The notes: generated by a model from the sequence alone, not told the origin. A DNA stretch of 33,648 bases from Planctomycetales bacterium (GCA_015488215.1 WFOE01000228.1:1-33648); one strand, 5' to 3'. Positions 16,532 through 25,858 are shown, counted from the stretch's first letter. Made by a program: numbers and translations.

Positions 16532-19020
16532 TACAGCTTTTTCAACGGAAGAAGTCCACCTGGAATTGCCTTTTTGTCGCCTTTTGGCAGTTTTCTTCCT
16601 TTGGCGTGTTTTTTTCTCAATTCTTGGTGGTACTCGAAGATCGACCCGCCTATTCGTGGATAGTCGAACCTGCGGCGCCCGACGAATCGGTGAACTTCAA
16701 GCCAAGAGCAGAAAACTTCTTGGACCCACCGATGCAAGTCCCCTTGAAGTTTGTCCTTAAGGAACCTGACAAAGGCTTCCAGGCAACGGCGCTGGATGTC
16801 TTCGGAAAGCTCGGCTTCTCCTGGCAGGCCGTCCTGTTGTTTTACTAGGATGCGCCCCTGGTTCAATCTGATGGCTATGCTGCCTAATCCCAGCGGACGC
16901 CCGTGGCCGATCTTATGTGCAAGCACCGGTTGTTTCCCGGGCTGGTTCCCCAAGTAACGATTGACCCATCCCTGTAAATCCTCCGAATCTCCGGCCGCTT
17001 CCTTCATAAGCAGATCAGCAAATGTCTTCAGGTCCTCCGGACGTTGGAAAAGCACCAAGAGCAGGGCACCAAGTTCCCAAGGTTGCAGGTTGACGAACCG
17101 CAGCGTGAAGCGGAACCGGCGTCCCGGCTTGGAGATAAAACGGCCGAAAGGTGCCTGATTGCTGGTAAGGAAGATTGTGTTGCCAGACTGCCAATCGGGC
17201 TGGCTTGAATCGAGCAGCTCATAGCATTTAGGGTCCCGTGCAGCGTCGGGCTGGTGCAAATAAAACTTTCGACCGCGGAGGTTACCGGCTGATTCGTCCT
17301 TTTGAGTATCACCATAAGTGCACAAAATGCCCGCATCCTTACGTTTGCACAAGCGTTCCTTGTCCTGTGTCAAGTAGTGCTCTACGGCACTGGTTTTTGG
17401 CGCTCCCAAGGGGCGAAGGGGAACCAGGCACTCATGCTCCGGATTGAGAAACCGTTTGCCCACCGCCTCGCCTTCGGATAGCTGCTCTACAGCATGGTTC
17501 AAAGCGATCCGTCCTGCCAGTTGGGCAAAATCGGTCTGCTTCCCCCCGCAGTAGCCGATGCCGAACGAGAGCACTTCGTCCGGGGAGTAGTTTCCACCGC
17601 TAGGGCCCACATACCCGAAGAACAAGCGAGCCGCACTAAGCTGCGACGGACGGCCGGATGGATCGGATTCAAGTTCGGCTGGCCGAGGCGCAAGCAAATC
17701 CCGCAACGTGGCCAACTGATTGTACTTTTGTGCCAGGTGCTTCGCCTGATAGTCCGACTCCTGAGTGTGGTGTACGGTGTCCCGATACCGCTGGCGGTAA
17801 TAGACGTGATGGCCAAGGGTGCACAACGCCCAGGTGTTCTGCCCCTGGTATTTGAGAGGCAGCAATTCCACAACCAGAACGTCTCCTGGTAAAATCCCTC
17901 GATTACGTAGTTTTTCAAGCTGTGTTTTTATTCTCTCTACGTCCGCAGCATCGACCAATGGGTGATCCCGAAGATGTCCGTATTTTTCGTCACTTAGATG
18001 GATAAGCGTTTCGTTCCGCCAAAAATCCACTTGCGTCATTGCCAAGGGAACAATTCTTATGTACTCCTCGTAACCGATTTTTATGTGGTCTTCCTCAGGC
18101 ATTTCCAGCAACAGATAGTTATAGCCAAATGGGCCCTCGCTGATCGAATCGGGATGCTGCTCAGCGAACCGGGAAGCAAGAAGCCCTTGTGTGTCGATTC
18201 CGTTAAAATAGTAAGCAAGCACCAGCCGTTCGACATTTTCGCCCTTCCGTATTTTTCCGGTTTCATCCAGTTGCTTCTTTTCCTTGCGTGAGAGGAACGG
18301 GCGAGAGGTGGACGATGAAAATGTGTTCAGACCGTTGTAATGCTTGCGGTCCGACTGGCTGTCATCAAACTTCGGTTTCCAATCGGGAAGAAACTGTTCT
18401 ACATCCTGTGGCACGTAGTACGCGCGGTCCAACTCAAACAGAAGGAGAGTGACCGCAGAATCGGTAACACCGGTTACCAGCCCCAGGAACACGTAAGAAC
18501 GCGGCTTTGTCTTCGGTCCAGCAAACCACAAGTTGGGACGGTAAGAATGGGTCTTTTCCCACACGCGTTCCATCGGGGCCGAAAGCAGCGCTGAGAGGCT
18601 GTGACGCAGCATCCCTTTGAGTTGAGTGGCTGGGATGAGCACCGGGCCGGGTTTATTTGACTGGGAGTTTAACAACAGGGGCTCGATGATCTTCTTCTCG
18701 CTCGTTTTGGGAGTCTGCGCGGCTCTCCTTTTTCTGAAAATCTGGTACGCCGCCTCGCGCACACGCTGCAATGCCACCGGCTCCTGGAGTGCAGTGGCAT
18801 CGCCTTGCTGAGCACTTCCCAGCGCGTACTGGTAATTGCCGGGCAGCAGCGGCGTAAGCGTTTCCAATTCGCAATACAGCGTACCGGTAAACGCTTGACC
18901 CTGGCCGCCAGAGCCGGAATCGAGCCCTTGGAGCACATCGTGCGGTTGAGGTTCCGCGGTAAGGGAAACCTTCGTGTTGACCGGGACAAAGTGGTAGGGT
19001 GCAGGTTTTTGTTCTGACAT
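16531..19020 (-). CDS. cas7: large type III Cas7 protein with insertions (TIGR03986-like RAMP)
   Basis: An 829-residue RAMP protein. The N-terminal part has HDVLQGLDSGSGG and LYCELETLTPLLPGN, a Cas7 beta strand and loop. VLIPATQLKGMLRHSLSALL (about 128-147) is the conserved RAMP helix after the 'IPGSxLKG' strand. A long middle insertion (about 200-480) is charged and unique. The C-terminus carries NQAPFGRFISKPGRRFRFTL and HKIGHGRPLGLGSI (from residue 702), typical of TIGR03986. It matches the 'Cas7-insertion' subunit of III-Dv complexes, which lies along the crRNA backbone. It is fifth in the leftward operon, 18 nt after the csx19-like gene, and overlaps the start of the DHH-like gene by one base. 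Confidence 0.8.
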   Translation of the reverse strand: MSEQKPAPYHFVPVNTKVSLTAEPQPHDVLQGLDSGSGGQGQAFTGTLYCELETLTPLLPGNYQYALGSAQQGDATALQEPVALQRVREAAYQIFRKRRAAQTPKTSEKKIIEPLLLNSQSNKPGPVLIPATQLKGMLRHSLSALLSAPMERVWEKTHSYRPNLWFAGPKTKPRSYVFLGLVTGVTDSAVTLLLFELDRAYYVPQDVEQFLPDWKPKFDDSQSDRKHYNGLNTFSSSTSRPFLSRKEKKQLDETGKIRKGENVERLVLAYYFNGIDTQGLLASRFAEQHPDSISEGPFGYNYLLLEMPEEDHIKIGYEEYIRIVPLAMTQVDFWRNETLIHLSDEKYGHLRDHPLVDAADVERIKTQLEKLRNRGILPGDVLVVELLPLKYQGQNTWALCTLGHHVYYRQRYRDTVHHTQESDYQAKHLAQKYNQLATLRDLLAPRPAELESDPSGRPSQLSAARLFFGYVGPSGGNYSPDEVLSFGIGYCGGKQTDFAQLAGRIALNHAVEQLSEGEAVGKRFLNPEHECLVPLRPLGAPKTSAVEHYLTQDKERLCKRKDAGILCTYGDTQKDESAGNLRGRKFYLHQPDAARDPKCYELLDSSQPDWQSGNTIFLTSNQAPFGRFISKPGRRFRFTLRFVNLQPWELGALLLVLFQRPEDLKTFADLLMKEAAGDSEDLQGWVNRYLGNQPGKQPVLAHKIGHGRPLGLGSIAIRLNQGRILVKQQDGLPGEAELSEDIQRRCLEAFVRFLKDKLQGDLHRWVQEVFCSWLEVHRFVGRRRFDYPRIGGSIFEYHQELRKKHAKGRKLPKGDKKAIPGGLLPLKKL

Positions 19021-19038
19021 GGTTGGCTTCGCATTTGT

Positions 19039-19614
19039 TTAAGGGGAGACGATTCTCCAAAAAATCCTTCGCCCGCGGCAAAAATACTGGCGCACAACGC
19101 AATCGGTGTTCTCTTTCCAGGTAGGAGGCTGCAAGCCGTAACGGTTCCAATCGCGTAGCGCCATTACCCGGCGATCGGCAAAGTAAATCGGCACGAAGGC
19201 CGATTGCTGGTCTGGCCAGGTAGTCCACTGTTGCGACGAGTTGAGCTGATCCAGAAGACCGGACGGTACAACCTTTTGTGGGGTCTGCCCCTGCGGCACT
19301 TCAGCCCAAAGCGCCCAGCGAGTCAGACCGTCGGCTGCGGCCAGTTGCAAGGCGGCATGGTTCCAGTAGAGCCGGGCTTCTTCCAAGGGAGGAAATGTTT
19401 CCGTATTCCATAGCTGTCCTCCCCAAGGCACAAAGCCGGGAAAGGTAGCGGGGGTCCATACTCTTTGAGCGGCTGGAGCTGGCTCCAGCCAGGCTGCTTT
19501 GGGCTTGAACGCCAGCAGTTGGGCCATCCACATGTGGAGCAACTGCTTCCGGACGCCGGAAAGGCATTCCAGCCGGCCGTTGAGTTTTTTCAGAGAAAGC
19601 GTGGTGGAACTCAT
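19039..19614 (-). CDS. csx19: Csx19-like small subunit
   Basis: A 191-residue protein between two Cas7 genes. EEARLYWNHAALQL resembles the 'ELRLFG...ELHLWR' region of Csx19. The closing VVRQYFCRGRRIFWRIVSP resembles its 'VRNYL' end, and RVMALRDWNRYGL lies between. Csx19 is characteristic of type III-D and a structural member of III-Dv complexes. The similarity is weak and is supported mainly by length and gene position. The ATG at 19614 is preferred to an in-frame TTG at 19629. There is no strong ribosome-binding site, so it may depend on coupling to the upstream cas7-2x gene, whose stop lies 26 nt before it. Confidence 0.5.
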   Translation of the reverse strand: MSSTTLSLKKLNGRLECLSGVRKQLLHMWMAQLLAFKPKAAWLEPAPAAQRVWTPATFPGFVPWGGQLWNTETFPPLEEARLYWNHAALQLAAADGLTRWALWAEVPQGQTPQKVVPSGLLDQLNSSQQWTTWPDQQSAFVPIYFADRRVMALRDWNRYGLQPPTWKENTDCVVRQYFCRGRRIFWRIVSP

Positions 19615-19640
19615 CTCACTACGACTCAAGATGTTCTTGC

Positions 19641-21239
19641 TTATTTTCTAGAGGTATGGAAAAACCTGTCCACATCTGAAATGGAACACACATCAAGCGA
19701 TTCGAACAAAGGCCGAAGTCTTCCAGCCTGAGTGAGGGCAGCTCGGGTCAATTGCCAGCGAATCCATCCGTGGCCTCGCCATTTTCCGCCGCCCAAGGCA
19801 CAGTACCCCAGCTCGGCCAGGCGGAGGGCCGGACGGAGTGTCGCGAACATTTGTTGCAGTTCTTCTTGAGAACAGGCTTCCAACACCAGTTGCGTCCCCA
19901 GTTGACCTTCCAGCAGCGCAACCCGATCGAACTTGCCATGTCCCCAAACCCCGCCGGCGAACTCGTCTTCGGCGTGGTGGTGGAACCAGGCAATGTGCCA
20001 TGGGTTTCCTCGGTCGTCACTGTTGAGAAGCAAAGCGTCTCGAATCAACAAACGACCGCTTTGTGTGCCTAAACCGAATACCTGAGCTATCGAATCCAGA
20101 TTCCGCCTGTCTTTACCTTCCTGGCCGGGTTGGAAATCGGGGGCGTTGGGATCTTGCACCGGTGTCCCCTGTCCTCGGTGCCAGGCCGAAGCCACATGGC
20201 GCAGCGGACCGCGAATGCCACTGCCGGGCAGGAAAGGTTCTTCCTGGTAACTTTGCGAGCGGAGCACATAGGTGGTGGCGGGAACAAAGTCCGGCTCATA
20301 ATACCGGAGAAACTCTTCCTGGTCGATTCCTTCCGGTCCGAGCAGCCCTTGTTGCAAAGCTGCCACCTGGCCAGCCAAATGGCCTCCGGCAGAGAGAGTG
20401 TTCCAGCCATAGCTTTCCGGTTCCGGACCAGTGCAGAACTTTACATCGAGAATCAAGTAGTGGAACGGATCATAAAGCGATTCGAGCTCGGGACTGAGAG
20501 TTAAAGAGTCCAATTGCGGTTGGCCCATCGGGCGTGCCAGTTTTCCAAAGCGAGCCATAGCGCTGCGGAGGCTGTCGATCTTCAGCGTATTGTCCGGCCA
20601 TTGTTGGACTACCTGGGGCCTAAGAGGAAGCCGGAAGGCACAGAACTCTTCCAGTCGCATCCATCCTAAGCCCCGGGCTGCTCCAGCTCCTAACCAGCAG
20701 CGTCCTTGGGTCCACTCTCGCAGTGCAAGCAGAACCATCTGTTCCAGTTCCGGCCCTCCGCGTGCCGTGTCGATTTCCAGCATGAACCACCAGCGAACCC
20801 CCGGCGGAACCACCTCCAAATCGTAAAGGGCTTTACGTTGCGATGCGGTACCTCCGGTGGCCTGACGAACGCCGACCCCCTGGCGCAATTGCCGCAACTG
20901 GGCAGGCGCCTTGACGGGATGAGCAGACCAGAAGCGAACGCAGGATTGCCGCAGTGTCAGCTCGCCCCGCCCCGGTGGTTGCTTTCCCTTGCCAGTGAGC
21001 GTCCAACGCAGCCATTCGTTGTGCCTCGTGGTAAACAATTTGGGGAACAGTCGGGCCACAGTTTCGACCAGGGCTCCGGCGATCCCCGAGCCGGGAATCG
21101 TCAGCCGTCCCTGGCCATCCACGGCACACTGCATATCCGGCCCGTGCCACTGAAGACTACTCCCCCCCACCAGTAAGCCGGACTGCTGGACCAGGTGTCC
21201 GCAAACCAACGTGCGATAGATTTTGTCCTGCTGGGTCAT
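19641..21239 (-). CDS. cas7-2x: tandem double-Cas7 RAMP protein (Cas7-2x)
   Basis: A 532-residue protein made of two Cas7 (Csm3-like) domains. Domain 1 (about 1-205) has GLLVGGSSLQWHGPD with D35 in the place of the Csm3 catalytic aspartate, LTIPGSGIAGALVETVARLF and the Gly-rich loop WLGAGAARGLGWMRL. Domain 2 (about 255-532) has EEPFLPGSGIRGPLRHVASA (from 333) and ends with LGYCALGGGKWRGHGWIRW. I could not place a second catalytic Asp with confidence. Cas7 subunits form the backbone over the crRNA and cut target RNA every 6 nt. The ATG at 21239 is used: GAAGG overlapping the stop codon of the upstream gene is its ribosome-binding site, with an 11-nt gap. A longer upstream start would overlap that gene heavily. 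Confidence 0.82.
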   Translation of the reverse strand: MTQQDKIYRTLVCGHLVQQSGLLVGGSSLQWHGPDMQCAVDGQGRLTIPGSGIAGALVETVARLFPKLFTTRHNEWLRWTLTGKGKQPPGRGELTLRQSCVRFWSAHPVKAPAQLRQLRQGVGVRQATGGTASQRKALYDLEVVPPGVRWWFMLEIDTARGGPELEQMVLLALREWTQGRCWLGAGAARGLGWMRLEEFCAFRLPLRPQVVQQWPDNTLKIDSLRSAMARFGKLARPMGQPQLDSLTLSPELESLYDPFHYLILDVKFCTGPEPESYGWNTLSAGGHLAGQVAALQQGLLGPEGIDQEEFLRYYEPDFVPATTYVLRSQSYQEEPFLPGSGIRGPLRHVASAWHRGQGTPVQDPNAPDFQPGQEGKDRRNLDSIAQVFGLGTQSGRLLIRDALLLNSDDRGNPWHIAWFHHHAEDEFAGGVWGHGKFDRVALLEGQLGTQLVLEACSQEELQQMFATLRPALRLAELGYCALGGGKWRGHGWIRWQLTRAALTQAGRLRPLFESLDVCSISDVDRFFHTSRK

Positions 21240-21250
21240 ACGATTCGCCT

Positions 21251-23626
21251 TCAATGAGCTCTGCCGGATTGATTTTCCTTGGCCTTCAGGGCTGCCAAGG
21301 CCATGAGAAATAGTTGTTTCTCCCGAAAGGAATGTAATTGTCGGGTTGCTTTTTGAAGGTCTTGCAACACACTTTGCCAAGGAGAGCCGGAAATCCGCCG
21401 GGAATGTTCTAGGAGTTCGTTATATAGCGCATCCAATTCTTCCTGGTTCCGACACAGCTCTGCTCGATGGCGTAAGAATTGCCATTGATTGACATTCAAG
21501 GAACCCACTTTCTTTTTGTATTGAAAAACTTGTTCCAAAACGCATTCTTTTTTCCAATCGTCTTCCTCGTCGAGCTGAGAGGATGGCTCGGACGCGGCCC
21601 CAGGCAGGTTCACCCGCCCAGCAACTTGCGGCAGTGTCTTCCACCACGAAAGTTGGTGTAGGTTCAAATTGACCGTAAAGCGGCCGAACCCTTCAGCGGT
21701 GCGTTCTCCCAGCCCCAGGCCGTTTGCCGCCACGAGGTTCAGTGCGTGGGCAAAGGAGTCCAGCGAGCTTTGTTCCCCTTGAAAGACAAACACCGACCCA
21801 CGCCGCACCGCCACCGCCATGGCCCGAGGCAATCCGCTGGCAGAGTTGAAGCCCAGGACGGGCACGGATTCCACGACGCTTAGGTCCGGAGAAAGTTTAA
21901 TCTGGTGAGGATCAATCTTTTCTAAATCCAGGTTGAGCCAGGGGTGGACTACTTGTACCTGTTCCAACATGGAGTACCAAAGTTCCGGACCGGGGCAGGT
22001 GGAATAAGTCAGCCGGGGCGTACGGCAGATTAGCTCGCTAGCCAGGGTAACGGTGAGGAATCCCGGACGGCTTTGTTGTGGAACTTGCCGCTGGGGCCGG
22101 GGCAGGGCGGCCACGTTGCGGACCACGAGGGGCTGGCCCCCGCGACCCAAACGCAAACACCAGCATGCATGTCCGTTGGAAGCTACTAGCGGAGCAAGAA
22201 GTTGCAAAAACCGACGAGCGCACTGGGCCGAAGCAAACCCGATGTGAGCCTGGAAAACCTGGTCGGGCACCAGCATTTTCTGACTGAATAGGGCATCTTC
22301 TTGACAGCCAGGAGTCCCTTGATCCACATACGATTCCTCTCCGGTCGATGGATTGGGAGCAAGTTTCCCCCGGCGGTCGGGATCAATGCGCCCGGTCGGT
22401 ACCCGGTTCCGCAGGTGGACTTGGGTTTGCGCGGTTCCGCGTACCCACCAGGAGTCGCCGATTTTAGTCGCGAGGACGTCGGGCCGCTTAATGCGTTTGG
22501 TTTTTTCCGCAGCGGGAAACCGGCCGTTCTTCGAGCCGGCTTCAATGTTCCGTGCCACCTGGTCTTGCTCTCGGGAAGCTCCCAACAGCTCGTCGGGGGC
22601 TCCGGCCGGCCAGTTGGAAGGGGGCCCCTTGCTTTTCGGTTCCCGTAACGACAGTGGGATGGGCACCACCTGGCGGTCTGCAAGCGGGATTTCGGAGGCT
22701 GGAGGCGGAACCGCCAGCCCATCACTCACCCACATCTGCTGCGGTTGGGCCAGCTCTTCGGCCAGTGTTGGATCCTGGCTGCGGATAAAGTGCAACAGTC
22801 CCCCGCGGAGCGAAGAGCCGGGAATGTAGGCCAGCGTTTCGCCAATGTTCCCTACCACCACGGCATTGGCAAAAAACAGCGGTTCTAGGTTCTTCAACTC
22901 TAAAGTAAGCACAACCGGCTCGCTGGTTCCTTCGGGAATCAGCTTTTCCACGTCGATCTGTTCCGCTTGTACCGGGCGAAATTCCTCTCCTTGAGGAAAC
23001 CGAAGCTGGATGGCTCCTGTTCCCCGTTGCCGCCGACCTCCTACGGCGCTGATTCGCTTCAAACATGCCAGCACGGCTCGCTGGATATCTGCAAGTTTTA
23101 TGCTCCCTTCCTGCCAAGGACCTCCGGAGGCCGGATCGGCTAGAATCACATAGCCGGAAAAACAAGTGCCTGCCTTGACGGTTTCTACCGTGCGGAGCGT
23201 TTTTTCCATGGGGCTGCGGCTGTGCAGTTCCCGGGCCGTAAAGCTCCAGGTGGTAATTGCCTTTTGGGTTTGCCGTGCGTCGGGGCGCAGCGAGGAGACG
23301 ATCAGCGCCCCGCGCTCCCGAGAAGCATTTTGCGAGGCCTTGTTAACCGGGTGACCCAGCAGGTAATAGAGGAGCTTTCGGTCCCGGTTGAGATTGCTTG
23401 GATTCTCCCCGGCATCGGCTCGGGCCAGCAGCCACTGCTCGCCCGCTTCGCGCATCAGCCCTCGCCAGGTGGACCACCAGATGACGGGCTTTCCGCGGTG
23501 GTCCCGGGCCACGGTGGAATCCACCATCCCCAGGCGGCCCAACCCTGAGCCGCAGGAGGTGTCTTCCAACAGCTCCACTTGGAAATCCAGCCGCCACTGA
23601 ACGGGCTGTTGGGTGGTTGCACTCAT
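21251..23626 (-). CDS. cas7-cas5-cas11: Cas7-Cas5(Csx10)-Cas11 fusion subunit
   Basis: A 791-residue fusion. Residues 1-215 are a Csm3-like Cas7: DTSCGSGLGRLGMVDSTVARD, with D36 aligning to the catalytic Asp of Csm3, WWSTWRGLMREAG, and the Gly loop SAVGGRRQRGTGAIQL. Residues about 236-690 are a Csx10-type Cas5: ETLAYIPGSSLRGGLLHFI, VPPPASEIPLADRQVVPIPL, then DALFSQKMLVPDQVFQAHI and GLGLGERTAEGFGRF. Residues about 690-791 are a charged all-helical bundle (NQWQFLRHRAELCRNQEELD), as expected for Cas11. The same order is known from the III-Dv complex of Synechocystis. Cas5 caps the crRNA 5' end, Cas11 lines the filament and Cas7 cleaves target RNA. It follows cas10 by 13 nt. Confidence 0.82.
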   Translation of the reverse strand: MSATTQQPVQWRLDFQVELLEDTSCGSGLGRLGMVDSTVARDHRGKPVIWWSTWRGLMREAGEQWLLARADAGENPSNLNRDRKLLYYLLGHPVNKASQNASRERGALIVSSLRPDARQTQKAITTWSFTARELHSRSPMEKTLRTVETVKAGTCFSGYVILADPASGGPWQEGSIKLADIQRAVLACLKRISAVGGRRQRGTGAIQLRFPQGEEFRPVQAEQIDVEKLIPEGTSEPVVLTLELKNLEPLFFANAVVVGNIGETLAYIPGSSLRGGLLHFIRSQDPTLAEELAQPQQMWVSDGLAVPPPASEIPLADRQVVPIPLSLREPKSKGPPSNWPAGAPDELLGASREQDQVARNIEAGSKNGRFPAAEKTKRIKRPDVLATKIGDSWWVRGTAQTQVHLRNRVPTGRIDPDRRGKLAPNPSTGEESYVDQGTPGCQEDALFSQKMLVPDQVFQAHIGFASAQCARRFLQLLAPLVASNGHACWCLRLGRGGQPLVVRNVAALPRPQRQVPQQSRPGFLTVTLASELICRTPRLTYSTCPGPELWYSMLEQVQVVHPWLNLDLEKIDPHQIKLSPDLSVVESVPVLGFNSASGLPRAMAVAVRRGSVFVFQGEQSSLDSFAHALNLVAANGLGLGERTAEGFGRFTVNLNLHQLSWWKTLPQVAGRVNLPGAASEPSSQLDEEDDWKKECVLEQVFQYKKKVGSLNVNQWQFLRHRAELCRNQEELDALYNELLEHSRRISGSPWQSVLQDLQKATRQLHSFREKQLFLMALAALKAKENQSGRAH

Positions 23627-23639
23627 GGTTTCTCAAACG

Positions 23640-25502
23640 TTACGGCGTGGAAGGCACCGGCTGAAGCTGAGACGGTACCGACTGGCTTTGGAGCCCTTGG
23701 AGTCGTCGTAGTTCGTACAGTTCCATCAGATCGAGCAAACAGGTGGACCAGGTATTGGCTTGGCCGGAAGCGGTCCAGAGGAGCTGTCCCTGGTCGTGGA
23801 GCCGGGCCAAATCGCTCTTTACTTGCTCGTCGGCCCACAACATGGCGGCCAGGCGCCCCTGATTGCGTCCCCGGCGGGCATATTCGGCCAGCACGTGCAG
23901 CTTGCTTCGTGGAACCCGGCCGGCCCAACGTTCGGCCATTTGGAGCAGTTTTTCCAAAGAGAGCGGGCCGTTTCCCGATTCAGTTTTCAACACGCGATAC
24001 GGCTTGCTGGTAAGCAGAATCGTCTCGATTGAGTTGCCGGAAACACGGTAGCGGCGGGAATAGTCCTGGCGGCGGACCTGGTCCACGTCTTCGTACCACG
24101 CTTCGCTGGTTACCAGCCAATCGATTGTGGAAAATTCGCCTTCGCCCCGGTCACACAAGCTGCGATGGAGCTTTTTGGCGCTGCTGGCCAGTTCTTCGGC
24201 CAGATCATGGGCACGATAAAAGGGGAACGAAGGTTTGACAATGGCCACGCCGATTCCCACGGTCAATCGGCTCGAGGCATCACTAGACTGCTCTGTTGAT
24301 TCCGCGGTGGACCTCTCTGTATTTGTGGTCGGCTGAACGCCGCCACTTTCGATGGCCCGGGCATACGCCGTGGCAAACGGTAGGGCGAAAGCCGCGTCGC
24401 ACACCATGACGAAATCATCCCCGCCGAGCATCAGCAACCGGAAAGGTGGAGCCCCCTGATTTTGCTCCAAGAAGGCGTGAAAGGTATCCTTGATCGCCTG
24501 TTGCAATGCCCGACGCGTGGCCGTGCGACATTCAAAGTAGAAGCGCTCTCCTGCCGCTTCTGCAATCAGCCCGGCAATGTTCCGGAGGTTCGCTGCGTCG
24601 GACTTCAGCGCCTGTTGCTTTGCCTGGTTGCGTAGCTGGGTTCCTCGTTGGCCCAGGCCGTTGCCGTCGGCTACCGCCACGGCCAGGTAAGAGCTTACCC
24701 GGGCCACTTCGTGGAACTCGGTGGGCCAATCTCCCTTGCCTTGTTGCGGGAGCAGGGAGTCCCGCAACAAACCGATCAGGTCGAACGACCGCCCGTTGTT
24801 GAACCGATCCGCAGCCTGCCGGCGTTGCTCCACGGCAGGGCTGATGCGTTGCAGACGCCCCAACTCTTCCTTTTCGGTATACGCCCAGTCGGTAAGTGAT
24901 ACTTCACAGGGCTGCCAGAGTGGCAATCCCCAGGCGGCTTCTTCGGCCGGAGGGGCAATCGTTTCTCGGGTAGTCTGGTGTTTGGCTTCGCTTCCTGCTT
25001 GCTCCTGCGCTTTGCAAAACTCCTCCCACCGGAAGAGACTCATGCCGATCTGCAAACCGGGCAGCTTCTCAGTGATCAGCCGCCAGGCGTCTTCGGCAAA
25101 CGCCAGGGCGTTTTCCCGGCTGGGAAACACAGCGCGAAAGTGCCCCCCGTCCCGTGCAAGAATCCCTTGACGATAGGCCGTCCGGGGATCGTCCCAATCC
25201 TGCCCCGAGCTTCCGACAGGTTCTCCATTGCTGGGCAGATACTCTTCGACGGCCCTGAGCTGCTGCTGGTCCAGAGGCAGGCACGCCCCGTGTTCGAGAG
25301 CCAAGCCCGGAAGCGTTTGTCTGTCTTTTACAAATTGTCGGCTTCCTCCTTGGTCGCACAGTTTCCCTCGGAGCACTTCGCCAAGGAGAACATTGGCTCC
25401 GATGATCGACTTGAGCTCCGGAACGGAAAATAAAAAAGTCTGCACCCGCTGGAAGTCGATTGCCACCACGTAAGGCTCTGCGCATGCATCCCCTTGGGGC
25501 AT
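23640..25502 (-). CDS. cas10: Cas10, type III signature protein with an active-looking palm
   Basis: A 620-residue large subunit of the interference complex. The N-terminus YVVAIDFQRVQTFLFSVPEL and IIGANVLLGEVL is the typical start of a Cas10 without an HD nuclease domain; no HD pair is present. Palm 1 has VAVADGNGLG with D279. Palm 2 has LMLGGDDFVMVC with GGDD at 360-363, so synthesis of cyclic oligoadenylate or a related messenger is plausible. A Ser/Thr-rich insertion lies at about 388-411. The C-terminal helices (about 500-600) fit domain D4. The ATG at 25502 has AGGGAG at 25511-25516, 8 nt upstream. It is the first gene of the six-gene leftward operon; the promoter must lie in 25503-25858. 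Confidence 0.92.
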   Translation of the reverse strand: MPQGDACAEPYVVAIDFQRVQTFLFSVPELKSIIGANVLLGEVLRGKLCDQGGSRQFVKDRQTLPGLALEHGACLPLDQQQLRAVEEYLPSNGEPVGSSGQDWDDPRTAYRQGILARDGGHFRAVFPSRENALAFAEDAWRLITEKLPGLQIGMSLFRWEEFCKAQEQAGSEAKHQTTRETIAPPAEEAAWGLPLWQPCEVSLTDWAYTEKEELGRLQRISPAVEQRRQAADRFNNGRSFDLIGLLRDSLLPQQGKGDWPTEFHEVARVSSYLAVAVADGNGLGQRGTQLRNQAKQQALKSDAANLRNIAGLIAEAAGERFYFECRTATRRALQQAIKDTFHAFLEQNQGAPPFRLLMLGGDDFVMVCDAAFALPFATAYARAIESGGVQPTTNTERSTAESTEQSSDASSRLTVGIGVAIVKPSFPFYRAHDLAEELASSAKKLHRSLCDRGEGEFSTIDWLVTSEAWYEDVDQVRRQDYSRRYRVSGNSIETILLTSKPYRVLKTESGNGPLSLEKLLQMAERWAGRVPRSKLHVLAEYARRGRNQGRLAAMLWADEQVKSDLARLHDQGQLLWTASGQANTWSTCLLDLMELYELRRLQGLQSQSVPSQLQPVPSTP

Positions 25503-25858
25503 AGAGTTTACTCCCTGAATCCCTCGAAAGCTGGCTCAAGCGTCCCAGAAGCTGTTACCGTACACCTCCGCGCCCCGTATCCTGGAGCACCCCTCCCGCT
25601 GTCGGGCTACCGTAACACTGAGAGTTGTTGCCACGGTAACAAAACCGCTACTCTCACAACGCAGGCGTGTCCAGCAACCGCCTGCCCCTTTAAAACAGGG
25701 GTGGTCATTGTACCACGCCCGGAAGCAAAAGCAACAAAAACATTCTGAAAAAACCTTAGCAGTCCAGCGGGCTCTTCGCTATAAAAGAATCCCGGCTTCA
25801 CGGTCTTGGGGTTTCCGAACTTCTTGGAGTTTCGTTCCCACACTGCTGGAGAGATATC
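25503..25858. promoter_or_regulatory. divergent promoter region between cas10 and cas6
   Basis: A 356-nt non-coding region driving the Cas operon leftward and cas6 rightward. It holds an inverted repeat GTGGT (25701-25705) / ACCAC (25712-25716) around CATTGT. The flanks GGG and CCC extend it to about 8 bp with a bulge. This could be an operator, a hairpin or a protein-binding site. The A/T-rich stretch 25725-25760 is unusual for this GC-rich window. Confidence 0.45.
25756..25785 (+). promoter_or_regulatory. possible cas6 promoter
   Basis: TTAGCA (25756-25761) and TATAAA (25780-25785), 18 nt apart, lie 73 nt upstream of the cas6 GTG. The -10 is good and the -35 partial. No mapping data, so tentative. 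Confidence 0.35.

Noticed and set aside
23640-25502. HD nuclease domain in Cas10
   Set aside because: No His-Asp pair in a suitable N-terminal helix; the protein starts directly with the palm-type fold.
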